NCBI RefSeq assembly: GCF_000735455.1
Contig: NZ_JMPS01000007.1
Span: 26,691 to 90,690, forward strand
Direction of reading: 5' to 3'
From: Yokenella regensburgei ATCC 49455
GTDB taxonomy: Bacteria; Pseudomonadota; Gammaproteobacteria; Enterobacterales; Enterobacteriaceae
DNA: 64,000 nt
Shown: positions 43,061 to 53,015 of the stretch, piece by piece
How the letters are laid out: each line of letters begins with the position of its first letter
Position numbering within the stretch: position 1 is the stretch's first letter
Made by a program: the position numbers and the translations under genes
Notes under the pieces: generated by a model
What the model was told of the DNA's origin: nothing
Databases searched by the model: none
What the model saw: only the letters and a program-made list of their open reading frames with translations

Positions 43061-43066
43061 TATAAT
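43061..43066 (+). promoter_or_regulatory. predicted gcd -10 element
   Basis: TATAAT lies about 40 bases upstream of the gcd start codon. Its -35 region falls in the CRP site. The -35 sequence itself is poor, so only the -10 is claimed. Confidence 0.55.
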
Positions 43067-43108
43067 TAATTGCTACTAAAAAATTAACTATTTGGTGGGT
43101 GTCTTTCT

Positions 43109-45499
43109 ATGGCAGAAACAAAACCTCAACAATCACGAATTCTCGTGACGCTAACGGCCCTCTTTGCAGCATTCTGCGGGCTATATCTTTTAATCGGAGG
43201 GGTATGGCTGGCCGCGATTGGCGGTTCCTGGTACTACCCCGTAGCAGGTCTGGTGATGCTTGCCGTCACCGTCATGCTGTTTCGCGGTAAGCGCTGTGCG
43301 CTATGGCTGTACGCCGCTCTGCTGCTCGCCACGATGGTCTGGGGCGTGTGGGAGGTCGGTTTCGACTTCTGGGCGCTGACGCCGCGCAGCGATATTCTGG
43401 TGTTCTTCGGCATTTGGCTGATTCTGCCCTTTGTCTGGCGTCGTCTGCACATCCCTTCCGGCGGTGCCGTATGTGCACTGGTGGTGGCGCTGCTGATAAG
43501 CGGTGGCATCCTGACCTGGGCCGGCTTCCACGATCCGCAGGAAATCAACGGCACGCTGAGCACCGATGCGACGCCAGCGGCGCCGATTTCTACCGTTGCT
43601 GATCAGGACTGGCCCGCTTATGGTCGTAATCAGGAGGGGCAGCGCTACTCCCCGCTGAAGCAAATTAACGCGGACAACGTTCACCAGCTGAAAGAGGCCT
43701 GGGTATTCCGTACCGGCGATCTGAAGCAGCCTAACGATCCGGGTGAAATCACTAACGAAGTGACGCCGATTAAAGTCGGCAACATGCTCTATCTGTGCAC
43801 CGCGCACCAGCGTCTGTTTGCGCTGGATGCCAAAACCGGGCAGGAGAAATGGCACTTCGATCCGCAGCTCAACACTGACCCATCCTTCCAGCACGTCACC
43901 TGTCGTGGTGTCTCTTACCACGAGGCCACGCCAGCAAACGCCCCTGCGGATGTGGTGGCTGACTGTCCGCGCCGCATTCTGCTGCCGGTGAACGATGGTC
44001 GTCTGTTTGCGCTCAATGCGGATACCGGTAAGCTGTGTGAAACCTTTGCAAACAAAGGGATCCTCAACCTGCAAACCAACCAGCCGGTGACCACGCCGGG
44101 GATGTATGAACCCACTTCCCCACCGATCGTGACCGACAAAACCATCGTTATTGCAGGTGCTGTCACCGATAACTTCTCAACCCGCGAGCCGTCCGGCGTT
44201 ATCCGTGGTTTTGACGTTAACAGCGGTAAGCTGCTGTGGGCCTTCGATCCGGGTGCAAAAGATCCGAACGCGATCCCGGAAGACGAACACCACTACACCC
44301 TGAACTCGCCGAACTCCTGGGCACCTGCGGCCTACGATGCGAAGCTTGATCTGGTGTACCTCCCGATGGGCGTTACCACGCCGGATATCTGGGGCGGTTA
44401 CCGCACGCCGGAGCAGGAACGCTATGCGAGCGCGATTCTGGCGCTGAACGCGACCACCGGTAAACTGGCCTGGAGCTACCAGACCGTCCACCACGATCTG
44501 TGGGATATGGACATGCCTTCCCAGCCGACGCTGGCTGACATCACCGTAAAAGGCGAAACCGTTCCGGTGATCTATGCCCCAGCGAAAACCGGGAACATTT
44601 TTGTTCTCGATCGTCGTGACGGTAAGCTGGTCGTCCCGGCGCCGGAAAAACCGGTTCCGCAGGGTGCCGCGAAAGGTGATCACGTTTCCGCAACCCAGCC
44701 GTTCTCCGATCTCAGCTTCCGACCGAAGAAAGATCTGACCGATGCGGACATGTGGGGCGCCACCATGTTCGACCAGCTGGTGTGCCGTGTGATGTTCCAC
44801 AAACTGCGCTACGAAGGGATCTTTACCCCGCCGTCTGAGCAGGGCACTCTGGTATTCCCGGGTAACCTGGGGATGTTCGAATGGGGTGGGATTTCCGTTG
44901 ATCCTGACCGTCAGGTGGCGATTGCCAACCCGATGGCGCTGCCGTTTGTCTCTCGTCTAATCCCACGCGGGCCGGGCAACCCGATAGAGCCGCCGAAGGA
45001 CGCGAAAGCCAGCGGTACCGAATCCGGTATCCAGCCGCAGTATGGCGTTCCGTTTGGCGTGACCCTGAATCCGTTCCTTTCACCGTTCGGTCTGCCGTGT
45101 AAACAGCCGGCGTGGGGTTATATCTCCGCCCTGGATCTGAAAACCAACCAGATCGCGTGGAAAAAACGTATTGGTACCCCGCAGGACAGCATGCCGTTCC
45201 CGATGCCGGTTCCGGTGCCGTTCAACATGGGGATGCCAATGCTGGGTGGCCCAATTTCTACCGCGGGTAACGTGTTGTTTATCGCGGCGACCGCAGACAA
45301 CTATCTGCGCGCATACAACATGACCAACGGGGAGAAACTGTGGCAGGCGCGTCTGCCAGCGGGCGGACAAGCAACGCCGATGACCTATGAAGTGGATGGC
45401 AAGCAGTATGTTGTTATCTCTGCGGGCGGTCATGGTTCATTCGGAACGAAGATGGGTGACTATATTGTCGCTTATGCATTGCCGGATGATGTGAAGTAA
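43109..45499 (+). CDS. gcd: quinoprotein glucose dehydrogenase
   Basis: Membrane-bound PQQ enzyme oxidising glucose to gluconate on the periplasmic side and passing electrons to ubiquinone. The 796-residue length equals E. coli. The first about 140 residues form five hydrophobic helices; the rest is a periplasmic beta-propeller, beginning near DWPAYGRNQEGQRYSPL. The C-terminal GGQATPMTYEVDGKQYVVI and YGVPFGVTLNPFLSPFGLPC segments fit the PQQ and Ca2+-binding blades. Expression is predicted to be cAMP-repressed by the upstream CRP site. Whether PQQ is made by this organism cannot be read here. Confidence 0.97.
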   Translation: MAETKPQQSRILVTLTALFAAFCGLYLLIGGVWLAAIGGSWYYPVAGLVMLAVTVMLFRGKRCALWLYAALLLATMVWGVWEVGFDFWALTPRSDILVFFGIWLILPFVWRRLHIPSGGAVCALVVALLISGGILTWAGFHDPQEINGTLSTDATPAAPISTVADQDWPAYGRNQEGQRYSPLKQINADNVHQLKEAWVFRTGDLKQPNDPGEITNEVTPIKVGNMLYLCTAHQRLFALDAKTGQEKWHFDPQLNTDPSFQHVTCRGVSYHEATPANAPADVVADCPRRILLPVNDGRLFALNADTGKLCETFANKGILNLQTNQPVTTPGMYEPTSPPIVTDKTIVIAGAVTDNFSTREPSGVIRGFDVNSGKLLWAFDPGAKDPNAIPEDEHHYTLNSPNSWAPAAYDAKLDLVYLPMGVTTPDIWGGYRTPEQERYASAILALNATTGKLAWSYQTVHHDLWDMDMPSQPTLADITVKGETVPVIYAPAKTGNIFVLDRRDGKLVVPAPEKPVPQGAAKGDHVSATQPFSDLSFRPKKDLTDADMWGATMFDQLVCRVMFHKLRYEGIFTPPSEQGTLVFPGNLGMFEWGGISVDPDRQVAIANPMALPFVSRLIPRGPGNPIEPPKDAKASGTESGIQPQYGVPFGVTLNPFLSPFGLPCKQPAWGYISALDLKTNQIAWKKRIGTPQDSMPFPMPVPVPFNMGMPMLGGPISTAGNVLFIAATADNYLRAYNMTNGEKLWQARLPAGGQATPMTYEVDGKQYVVISAGGHGSFGTKMGDYIVAYALPDDVK

Positions 45500-45507
45500 A
45501 TCTTTAT

Positions 45508-45570
45508 CCTCACCCTGACCCTCTCCCTAAGGGAGAGGGGATTGTTTGGTGACTCCCTGCCGGGGTGAGG
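45508..45570. repeat. nested palindrome between gcd and cueO
   Basis: An inner CCCTCTCCC/GGGAGAGGG hairpin (45519-45539, TAA loop) lies inside an outer CCTCACCC/GGGTGAGG pair (45508-45515 and 45563-45570). Third copy of the dispersed palindrome in the window. It may also terminate the convergent genes, though no T-run follows. Confidence 0.8.
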
Positions 45571-45588
45571 GCTTCAAACCGCAGCAGA

Positions 45589-47187
45589 CTACACCGTAAA
45601 CCCAAGCATCATCCCGGTGTCTTCATGCTCTAACAGATGGCAGTGCGCCATGTACATCTGCTCTTTCGGCGCATCATTCTCGAATTTCACCAGCACTTCG
45701 CTGACACCCCCCTCGACACGAACCGTATCTTTCCAGCCAGCGCGATGTGCGGCAGGAGCATGACCGTTCTCTGAGAGAATGCGGAACTGGGTGCCGTGGA
45801 TATGGAACGGGTGCAGCATCATGTCGCCTTTACCAGAGATCTGCCAGCGCTCGTACTTCCCTTTTTCTGCCGCGAACATGGGCTTATTCATATCAAAAGC
45901 CACGCCGTTGATGCGGTTCGCATTATGGAAATCAAAGCCTTTATCGCCGTGGTTCATCTGGCCCATATTGCCATGACCCATCATGCTGCCATGGTCCATC
46001 TTACCCATCATATCGCCATGATCCATATTGCCCATCATGCCGCCATGACCCATATTACCCATCGCCTGACTGCCATATTTTTGCATCAGCGCCTGCATAC
46101 CCATCATATCGAGCATCGGGTCCATAGAGAGCTGCAGAGTGCGCTGGGTCAGCCCTTCCAACGCTGGTAGCGCCGGGATTGAGCTCAGCGTATCCGGTAG
46201 AGTACCGGAGGCAGGGATCGCCAGCGGCTGAACGTGCAATACCGGATGCGCCTTGTCGAATGGCGTAATCGCCATCCCCATCTGGCTCACTGGCAGGGTA
46301 ATGATATCGAAAGCTTTGCCATCGCTGGTATCCACCAGCACTTCAAAACGCTCGCCCATCAACATTGGCAGCTCGGTGACTTTTACCGGTTCGGCCAACA
46401 GGCCGCCGTCGCTTGCGATAACGTACAGCGGGCGGTTGTCACTGGTGGCAAAGTTAAGGGAACGCGCGTTGCAGCCGTTGAGCAGCCGCAGACGCAGCCA
46501 GCCTTTCGGTGCCGAATGCTGGGGATACATCACGCCGTTGGTGAGGAGCGTATCGCCAAACCAGCCCACGGCGGCGCTCATGATGTCGAGCTGGTAATCA
46601 ATCTGGCCGTCAGCGGTAAATTTTTTATCCTGGACGATGACCGGCACGTCGTCGATGCCCCACTGTTTTGGCAACAGCAGAGAGCGTATGGCATTGTCTT
46701 CAATCAGTACCAGACCCGCCAGCCCCATCGCAACCTGGCGGCCAGTTTTACCGTGTTGATGGGGATGGAACCAGCAGGTTGCCGCCTGCTGAGTTGGCGT
46801 AAACGTGACGCTTCTTGATGCGCCCGGCTGAATGATGCCTTGCGGACCGCCGTCAACCTCACCCGGGATTTCCAGTCCGTGCCAGTGAACGGTCGTCTCT
46901 TGTGGAAGCTGGTTATGAATATCAACGGTAATCGCTTTGCCCTGACGCAATTGCAGGGCCGGGCCCAGCAGATTTCCGTTATAGCCCCAGGTGGTGGCAG
47001 AATGCGCACCGAACTGCGTTTTACCGGCCTGAATGGTCAGCGTAACGCGGCCTGCCGCATCGGGGCTCAATAATTCTGGGATCGGAAGCGCCGGGTATTG
47101 CGCGGCGAAAGCATAACGGCTCCATGCCGGTAATGCGCTGGCAACGCCAATCGCGGCAGTGAGTTTGATAAATTCACGACGATGCAT
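45589..47187 (-). CDS. cueO: multicopper oxidase CueO
   Basis: Periplasmic cuprous oxidase that protects against copper toxicity. ATG 47187 gives 532 residues (E. coli 516). The N terminus is a Tat signal ([14 protein letters not shown]). Copper ligands occur as HWHG, HPHQHG, HPFHIHG and [12 protein letters not shown]. The additional length lies in the Met/His-rich insert at about residues 365-420, where a 27-base unit is repeated three times at 45976-46056. A CueR-type operator precedes the gene. It is convergent with gcd. Confidence 0.96.
   Translation of the reverse strand: MHRREFIKLTAAIGVASALPAWSRYAFAAQYPALPIPELLSPDAAGRVTLTIQAGKTQFGAHSATTWGYNGNLLGPALQLRQGKAITVDIHNQLPQETTVHWHGLEIPGEVDGGPQGIIQPGASRSVTFTPTQQAATCWFHPHQHGKTGRQVAMGLAGLVLIEDNAIRSLLLPKQWGIDDVPVIVQDKKFTADGQIDYQLDIMSAAVGWFGDTLLTNGVMYPQHSAPKGWLRLRLLNGCNARSLNFATSDNRPLYVIASDGGLLAEPVKVTELPMLMGERFEVLVDTSDGKAFDIITLPVSQMGMAITPFDKAHPVLHVQPLAIPASGTLPDTLSSIPALPALEGLTQRTLQLSMDPMLDMMGMQALMQKYGSQAMGNMGHGGMMGNMDHGDMMGKMDHGSMMGHGNMGQMNHGDKGFDFHNANRINGVAFDMNKPMFAAEKGKYERWQISGKGDMMLHPFHIHGTQFRILSENGHAPAAHRAGWKDTVRVEGGVSEVLVKFENDAPKEQMYMAHCHLLEHEDTGMMLGFTV
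45976..46056 (-). repeat. three 27-bp tandem repeats in cueO
   Basis: Three in-frame units of 27 bases encode nine-residue repeats of the form (N/K)M(D/G)HG(G/D/S)MMG. They extend the methionine-rich, copper-binding insert of CueO and account for the greater length compared with E. coli. Confidence 0.9.
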
Positions 47188-47222
47188 TCTGACTTCCTTA
47201 TTCTTCTGCTGGCGAATGTTTG

Positions 47223-47253
47223 AGCTTAAACCCTCCCCTTGCGGCAAGGTCAA
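47223..47253 (-). promoter_or_regulatory. CueR-type operator/promoter of cueO
   Basis: On the minus strand -35 TTGACC (47248-47253) and -10 TAAGCT (47223-47228) are separated by 19 bases, the spacing hallmark of MerR-family promoters. The spacer holds a 21-base dyad (47230-47250) very close to the CueR box of E. coli copA. It predicts copper-induced expression. Confidence 0.85.
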
Positions 47254-47332
47254 GCAGAAAGATAATAATAAAGATCGGCGGCTAAATATGAAGTGTGCTA
47301 ACGTTGAGCATCCGCGATGTAAGGTAGAAGAA

Positions 47333-47680
47333 ATGACGACGTTTTTCAGAACATTGGTGCTCGGCAGTTTGCTCGCGTTCTCCTGCAGCAGCTACGCGTT
47401 AAGCGAGTCCGAGGCAGAAGATATGGCTGACCTGACCGCCGTATTTGTCTTTCTGAAAAACGACTGTGGCTACCAGAATTTACCCAACGGGCAAATCCGT
47501 CGCGCACTGGTCTTTTTTGCTCAGCAAAACCAGTGGGATCTCAGTAACTACGACACCTTCAACATGAAGGCGCTTGGCGAAGATAGCTATCGCGACCTGA
47601 GCGGGATCCGTATTCCCACTGCAAAAAAATGCAAAGCGCTGGCCCGCGACTCCCTGAGCCTCCTCGCCTACGTCAAGTAA
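47333..47680 (+). CDS. yacC: YacC family pilotin-like protein
   Basis: Small exported protein of 115 residues, as in E. coli, with a signal peptide ending near SSYA ([20 protein letters not shown]). The mature part has a Cys pair (NDCGYQ and KKCKAL) likely joined by a disulfide and is almost identical to E. coli YacC. The family has been described as pilotin-like; no type II secretion genes are nearby, so its partner is unknown. It is divergent from cueO and precedes speE. Confidence 0.9.
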   Translation: MTTFFRTLVLGSLLAFSCSSYALSESEAEDMADLTAVFVFLKNDCGYQNLPNGQIRRALVFFAQQNQWDLSNYDTFNMKALGEDSYRDLSGIRIPTAKKCKALARDSLSLLAYVK

Positions 47681-47774
47681 CTTCCTGTCGATAGTTTGAC
47701 CGTGCATCCACGGTCACCGTCGGCTATGATGTTGCGCCCATTTTGAAGGGGTGTTAACAAAGGAGGTATCCGCT

Positions 47775-48641
47775 ATGGCCGACAATCCGTTGTGGCACGA
47801 AACGCTGCACAACAACTTTGGTCAGTACTTTACCGTTGATAACGTGCTGTACCATGAAAAGACCGATCATCAGGATCTTATCATCTTCGAGAACGCGGCA
47901 TTTGGCCGGGTAATGGCGCTGGATGGCGTTGTGCAAACCACCGAACGTGATGAATTTATCTATCACGAAATGATGACCCATGTTCCGCTGCTGGCTCACG
48001 GCCATGCAAAGCACGTGCTTATCATCGGCGGCGGCGACGGCGCAATGCTGCGCGAAGTCTCCCGCCACACCGCGCTCGAAAGCATCACCATGGTAGAAAT
48101 CGACGCAGGCGTGGTCTCTTTCTGCCGCCAGTACCTGCCAAACCATAATGCCGGAAGCTACGACGATCCGCGCTTTAACCTTGTGATCGACGACGGGGTT
48201 AACTTCGTCAACCAAACGTCACAAACGTTTGATGTCATCATCTCTGACTGTACCGACCCTATTGGTCCTGGTGAGAGCCTGTTTACCTCAGCGTTTTATG
48301 AAGGCTGCAAGCGTTGCCTGAATCCGGGTGGGATTTTTGTTGCCCAGAACGGTGTTTGTTTCCTGCAGCAGGATGAAGCCATCGACAGCCACCGCAAACT
48401 GAGCCATTACTTCACTGATGTGGGGTTCTATCAGGCGGCGATCCCGACCTACTACGGCGGCATCATGACCTTTGCATGGGCGACCGATAACGAAGCGCTG
48501 CGCCATCTTTCCCCGGAAATTATCCAGGCGCGTTTTCGTAGCGCAGGCCTGAAGTGCCGTTATTACAACCCGGCTATCCACACGGCTGCCTTCGCGCTGC
48601 CACAGTATTTACAAGATGCACTGTCTTCACAGTCATCCTAA
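47775..48641 (+). CDS. speE: spermidine synthase
   Basis: Transfers aminopropyl from decarboxylated S-adenosylmethionine to putrescine to give spermidine and methylthioadenosine, later cleaved by Mtn in this window. The ATG at 47775, with an AGGAGG ribosome site eight bases upstream, gives 288 residues as in E. coli. The SAM-like binding loop [14 protein letters not shown] and the catalytic DCTDPIGPG segment are present. It forms an operon with speD 15 bases downstream. Confidence 0.97.
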   Translation: MADNPLWHETLHNNFGQYFTVDNVLYHEKTDHQDLIIFENAAFGRVMALDGVVQTTERDEFIYHEMMTHVPLLAHGHAKHVLIIGGGDGAMLREVSRHTALESITMVEIDAGVVSFCRQYLPNHNAGSYDDPRFNLVIDDGVNFVNQTSQTFDVIISDCTDPIGPGESLFTSAFYEGCKRCLNPGGIFVAQNGVCFLQQDEAIDSHRKLSHYFTDVGFYQAAIPTYYGGIMTFAWATDNEALRHLSPEIIQARFRSAGLKCRYYNPAIHTAAFALPQYLQDALSSQSS

Positions 48642-48656
48642 GGAGATGATAATAAA

Positions 48657-49451
48657 TTGAAAAAGCTGAAACTACATGGCTTTAACAACCTGACCAAAAG
48701 CCTGAGTTTTTGTATTTACGATATCTGCTACGCCAAAACAGCGGAAGAGCGAGATGGTTATATCGCCTATATCGACGAACTCTATAACGCCAACCGTCTG
48801 ACCGAAATTCTGTCAGAAACCTGCTCTATTATCGGGGCAAATATCCTGAACGTTGCCCGTCAGGACTACGAACCACAGGGCGCGAGCGTCACCATCCTGG
48901 TGAGCGAAGAACCCATCGATCCTACGCTTATCGATAAAACCGAACACCCGGGCCCGCTGCCTGAGGCCGTTGTGGCCCATCTCGATAAGAGCCATATTTG
49001 CGTCCATACCTATCCGGAGAGCCATCCGGAGGGCGGTCTTTGCACCTTCCGCGCGGATATTGAAGTCTCTACCTGCGGCGTGATTTCGCCACTGAAAGCA
49101 CTGAATTACCTTATCCACCAGCTTGAATCGGATATCGTGACCATCGATTATCGCGTGCGCGGTTTTACCCGCGACGTGAACGGCATGAAGCACTTTATCG
49201 ATCACGAGATTAATTCGATTCAGAACTTTATGTCTGATGACATGAAGGCGCTGTACGACATGGTAGATGTGAACGTCTATCAGGAAAATATTTTCCATAC
49301 CAAGATGCTGCTTAAAGAGTTCGACCTTAAGCACTACATGTTCCACACCAAACCGGAAGATTTGACGGAAGAAGAACGGAAGGTGATTACGGACCTGTTG
49401 TGGAAGGAAATGCGCGAAATCTACTACGCCAGAAATATCCCGGCGGTGTAA
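48657..49451 (+). CDS. speD: S-adenosylmethionine decarboxylase proenzyme
   Basis: Pyruvoyl enzyme that supplies decarboxylated S-adenosylmethionine to SpeE. It starts at TTG 48657 after an AAGGAGATG ribosome site and has 264 residues, as in E. coli, where the start is also non-ATG. The self-processing Lys111-Ser112 is in [10 protein letters not shown], and the conserved Cys in STCGVIS is the active-site acid. The proenzyme cleaves into alpha and beta chains. Adjacent to speE, this completes the spermidine pathway. Confidence 0.97.
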   Translation: MKKLKLHGFNNLTKSLSFCIYDICYAKTAEERDGYIAYIDELYNANRLTEILSETCSIIGANILNVARQDYEPQGASVTILVSEEPIDPTLIDKTEHPGPLPEAVVAHLDKSHICVHTYPESHPEGGLCTFRADIEVSTCGVISPLKALNYLIHQLESDIVTIDYRVRGFTRDVNGMKHFIDHEINSIQNFMSDDMKALYDMVDVNVYQENIFHTKMLLKEFDLKHYMFHTKPEDLTEEERKVITDLLWKEMREIYYARNIPAV

Positions 49452-49483
49452 AACCCGTGCGGAGCAGGGACGCTCCGCGTTGG

Positions 49484-49846
49484 TTATTTCTGTTTAATGA
49501 ATACCCGATAAGCCTCGATCACCTGTAGAAAGTCTTCAACGCCGCACATCGACAGGCTCTCTTCGTCGTAATAGCTCATCCCTTCTTCTATCTCGTCGCC
49601 GGAAAACTCAAGCTGATTGGCGCGTACCATCACCTCTTCGCCATCCATCCACACGGTGTACTCGTGCCCGGCACACTGCCATGAACGTTCGGTACCTTTG
49701 AGCGCCTGCGCAGCCTGCTCCACTTCCTCCAGTAGGGCGAGGTTGTCTTTAACCTCTTCGTTGAACCAGTGGCCTACGGCCTCGTGGCCCATCGACATCC
49801 GCACCTTCACCCCACCGGTAAGATCGCGCAGAAATTCGTAATCCAT
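49484..49846 (-). CDS. yacL: UPF0231 family protein YacL
   Basis: Conserved enterobacterial protein of 120 residues (same as E. coli) with no assigned role. It starts [20 protein letters not shown] and is acidic, with no signal peptide or membrane helix, so it is probably cytosolic. It is downstream of acnB and on the same strand, convergent with speD. No domain of known activity was recognised. Confidence 0.92.
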   Translation of the reverse strand: MDYEFLRDLTGGVKVRMSMGHEAVGHWFNEEVKDNLALLEEVEQAAQALKGTERSWQCAGHEYTVWMDGEEVMVRANQLEFSGDEIEEGMSYYDEESLSMCGVEDFLQVIEAYRVFIKQK

Positions 49847-49975
49847 AGCGTTTTCCTCTGCAAAGCCATTACGTTAATTATCGCAGCAGAGAGGAAGAAA
49901 AAAAGCGGAACGAGTGGAAGGAATGAAAATAAAAAGGTGAGGACAAGACCCTGCGATCTGGTGCCCTCACCCCAG

Positions 49976-49997
49976 CCCCTCTCCCACAGGAGAGGGG
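49976..49997. repeat. CCCTCTCC-type palindrome after acnB
   Basis: CCCCTCTCC pairs with GGAGAGGGG around a short CACA loop, preceded by CCTCACCCCAG. Fourth copy of this dispersed family; it lies just beyond the acnB stop codon. Confidence 0.75.
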
Positions 49998-50005
49998 AGC
50001 ATTTG

Positions 50006-52603
50006 TTATACTGCGGTCTGGAAGATAACCCCGTCAGCTTTCTCGGTGTACTGAGAGAGCTGATCGAAGTTCAGATAGCGATAGGTATCTACCGCGGTCT
50101 TATCTACCTGAGCAACAAAGGTCTGGTACTCTTCCGGTGTTGGCAGTTTACCAATGAGTGCCGCGACGGCCGCCAGCTCAGCAGACGCCAGGAAGACGTT
50201 CGCGCCGGTACCAAGACGGTTCGGGAAGTTACGGGTTGAGGTAGAAACTACCGTCGCACCGTCAGCCACACGCGCCTGGTTACCCATGCACAGTGAACAG
50301 CCCGGGATTTCAATACGCGCCCCGCTCTTACCAAACACGCTGTAGTAGCCTTCTTCAGTCAGCTGAGCCGCATCCATACGGGTTGGCGGAGCCACCCACA
50401 GACGCGTCGGCAGTTGACCTTTGTGGTTATCCAGCAGTTTACCGGCGGCACGGAAGTGACCGATGTTGGTCATGCAGGAGCCGATGAACACTTCGTCGAT
50501 TTTCTCGCCCTGCACGTCAGACAGCAGACGCGCATCGTCCGGATCGTTCGGCGCGCACAGAATAGGTTCTTTGATATCCGCCAGATCGATGTCGATCACT
50601 GCCGCGTACTCCGCGTCAGCATCGGCTTCAAGCAGCTGCGGATCCGCCAGCCATTTTTCCATGCCCTGAACACGACGCTCCAGCGTACGACGATCGCCGT
50701 AGCCTTCTGCGATCATCCACTTCAGCAGTACGATGTTAGAGTTCAGATACTCAACGATCGGCGCTTTGTTCAGCTTGATGGTACAGCCCGCAGCAGAACG
50801 TTCAGCGGAGGCATCGGTCAGTTCAAACGCCTGCTCTACTTTCAGATCCGGCAGACCTTCAATTTCAAGGATGCGGCCAGAGAAGATGTTTTTCTTACCT
50901 TTCTTCTCTACGGTCAGCAGGCCCTGCTTGATAGCGTACAGCGGGATCGCATGTACCAGATCGCGCAGAGTGATGCCCGGCTGCATTTTGCCTTTGAAGC
51001 GCACCAGCACTGATTCCGGCATATCGAGCGGCATGACGCCGGTCGCGGCAGCAAATGCCACCAGGCCAGAGCCCGCCGGGAAGGAGATGCCGATCGGGAA
51101 ACGAGTATGGGAGTCACCACCGGTACCGACGGTATCCGGCAACAGCATACGGTTCAGCCAGGAGTGGATAACACCATCGCCCGGACGCAGCGACACGCCG
51201 CCACGGTTCATGATGAAGTCTGGCAGTGTGTGGTGGGTGGTTACGTCGACCGGCTTCGGATAAGCCGCAGTGTGGCAGAAGGACTGCATCACCAGGTCAG
51301 AAGAGAAGCCCAGGCACGCCAGATCTTTCAGTTCATCACGGGTCATTGGACCGGTGGTGTCCTGAGAGCCGACAGAGGTCATCTTCGGTTCGCAATAAGC
51401 GCCCGGACGGACACCGGCAACGCCGCAGGCACGACCAACCATTTTCTGTGCCAGAGAGAAGCCACGGTTGCTTTCCGCCACGTCTTTCGCTTTGCGGAAC
51501 ACCTCGCTGTGCGGCAGACCCAGCGCTTCACGCGCTTTGGTGGTCAGGCCACGGCCGATGATCAGCGGAATACGGCCACCGGCGCGCACTTCGTCAACCA
51601 GCACGTCGGTTTTAAGCTCGAAGTTTGCCAGCAGTTCGTTGGTTTCGTGGTTACGCACTTCACCTTTAAACGGGTATACGTCGATAACGTCGCCCATGTT
51701 CAGGTTGTTTACATCGACTTCAATTGGCAGCGCACCGGCATCTTCCATAGTGTTGAAGAAGATTGGCGCAATTTTACCGCCAAGGCACAGACCGCCGCCG
51801 CGCTTGTTCGGCACGTGCGGAATGTCGTCGCCCATGAACCACAGTACGGAGTTGGTGGCCGACTTACGGGAAGAGCCCGTACCGACAACATCACCGACGT
51901 AGGCCAGCGGGAAACCTTTTTTCGCTAAGGCTTCGATCTGTTTGATAGGGCCGACAGCACCTGGCTGATCCGGCTCAATGCCTTCACGGGCGTTTTTCAG
52001 CATCGCCAGCGCGTGCAGCGGGATATCCGGACGAGACCAGGCATCCGGCGCCGGAGACAGGTCGTCGGTGTTGGTTTCACCGGTCACTTTGAAGACGGTG
52101 ACGGTAATTTTGTCGGCCAGCTGCGGGCGGTTCAGGAACCACTCGGCATCGGCCCAGGACTGCATAACCTGCTTCGCAAACGGGTTACCGGCTTTTGCTT
52201 TTTCTTCCACATCGTAGAAGTTATCAAACATCAGCAGAGTGTGGGACAGCGCTTTGGCGGCAATCGGTGCCAGCTTTTCGTTATCCAGCGCGTCGATCAG
52301 CGGATGAATGTTGTAACCGCCCTGCATTGTGCCGAGCAGTTCAATCGCTTTTTCAGGGGTAACCAGTGGGGAGGTCGCTTCGCCTTTGGCTACAGCGGCA
52401 AGGAATCCAGCTTTAACATAGGCGGCTTCGTCAACGCCCGGCGGTACACGGTTAATCAGCAGGTCTAACAGGAATTCTTCTTCGCCAGCAGGCGGATTCT
52501 TCAGCAGCTCAACCAGGCCGGCCATTTGGGTTGCATCTAAGGGTTTTGCAACAATCCCAACGGCTGCACGCTCAGCTACGTGCTCACGGTATTCTTTTAG
52601 CAC
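50006..52603 (-). CDS. acnB: bifunctional aconitate hydratase 2/2-methylisocitrate dehydratase
   Basis: Major TCA-cycle aconitase, 4Fe-4S enzyme isomerising citrate to isocitrate; the apo-form binds mRNA in E. coli. I choose GTG 52603, with AGGAG upstream, giving 865 residues as in E. coli; the upstream ATG codons add non-family residues. HEAT-like N-terminal domain, swivelling domain and the catalytic domain are all present. Cluster cysteines lie in GSCMTNIGH and PGCSLCMGN. An aceEF-lpd block lies nearby. A sigma-70-type promoter is visible upstream. Confidence 0.97.
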   Translation of the reverse strand: MLKEYREHVAERAAVGIVAKPLDATQMAGLVELLKNPPAGEEEFLLDLLINRVPPGVDEAAYVKAGFLAAVAKGEATSPLVTPEKAIELLGTMQGGYNIHPLIDALDNEKLAPIAAKALSHTLLMFDNFYDVEEKAKAGNPFAKQVMQSWADAEWFLNRPQLADKITVTVFKVTGETNTDDLSPAPDAWSRPDIPLHALAMLKNAREGIEPDQPGAVGPIKQIEALAKKGFPLAYVGDVVGTGSSRKSATNSVLWFMGDDIPHVPNKRGGGLCLGGKIAPIFFNTMEDAGALPIEVDVNNLNMGDVIDVYPFKGEVRNHETNELLANFELKTDVLVDEVRAGGRIPLIIGRGLTTKAREALGLPHSEVFRKAKDVAESNRGFSLAQKMVGRACGVAGVRPGAYCEPKMTSVGSQDTTGPMTRDELKDLACLGFSSDLVMQSFCHTAAYPKPVDVTTHHTLPDFIMNRGGVSLRPGDGVIHSWLNRMLLPDTVGTGGDSHTRFPIGISFPAGSGLVAFAAATGVMPLDMPESVLVRFKGKMQPGITLRDLVHAIPLYAIKQGLLTVEKKGKKNIFSGRILEIEGLPDLKVEQAFELTDASAERSAAGCTIKLNKAPIVEYLNSNIVLLKWMIAEGYGDRRTLERRVQGMEKWLADPQLLEADADAEYAAVIDIDLADIKEPILCAPNDPDDARLLSDVQGEKIDEVFIGSCMTNIGHFRAAGKLLDNHKGQLPTRLWVAPPTRMDAAQLTEEGYYSVFGKSGARIEIPGCSLCMGNQARVADGATVVSTSTRNFPNRLGTGANVFLASAELAAVAALIGKLPTPEEYQTFVAQVDKTAVDTYRYLNFDQLSQYTEKADGVIFQTAV

Positions 52604-52704
52604 GACGGTTCTCCTCGCTCTCATTGTCATATGCGGCAGGCGATTCTCTTCACGCTCCTGTGAGACAGCAGTTTGTAGGGTAAATGCCGGATACCGCGTC
52701 GGGC

Positions 52705-52733
52705 AGCATAGCAGGATTTTGGTAGAGTGTTAA
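52705..52733 (-). promoter_or_regulatory. predicted acnB promoter
   Basis: On the minus strand TTAACA (52728-52733) and TATGCT (52705-52710) are 17 bases apart, about 100 bases before the acnB start. It resembles a standard sigma-70 promoter. Confidence 0.65.
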
Positions 52734-53015
52734 TCCGTTTACAAAAAAGCAACATTAAATACTTGCTGAATCGTTAAGGATAAATGTTGCAAGCGAAACC
52801 GGGGGGCTAAAGAAGACAAAATGCTTTTATGACCAAGGCTTACCGGCATAACCATGCAGCTTAGCGAATGACATTTATAATTCGAGTAATAAATACACAC
52901 ACTCTTTGTCGAATCTGGACTCAAATTCCCTCTTTGAGTCAAAAACGCGGCAAAGGGGTGAATATACTCGTGGCTTTATGAACGCCTGTCGGCGCTACTT
53001 TGTCGGAGTCATACT
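52734..53015. other. divergent acnB-yacH intergenic region
   Basis: No gene was recognised in these 282 bases. An eight-base inverted repeat, GACTCAAA (52918-52925) and TTTGAGTC (52933-52940), surrounds a TTCCCTC loop. A TATACT (52963-52968) is a weak candidate -10 for yacH. Confidence 0.55.
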
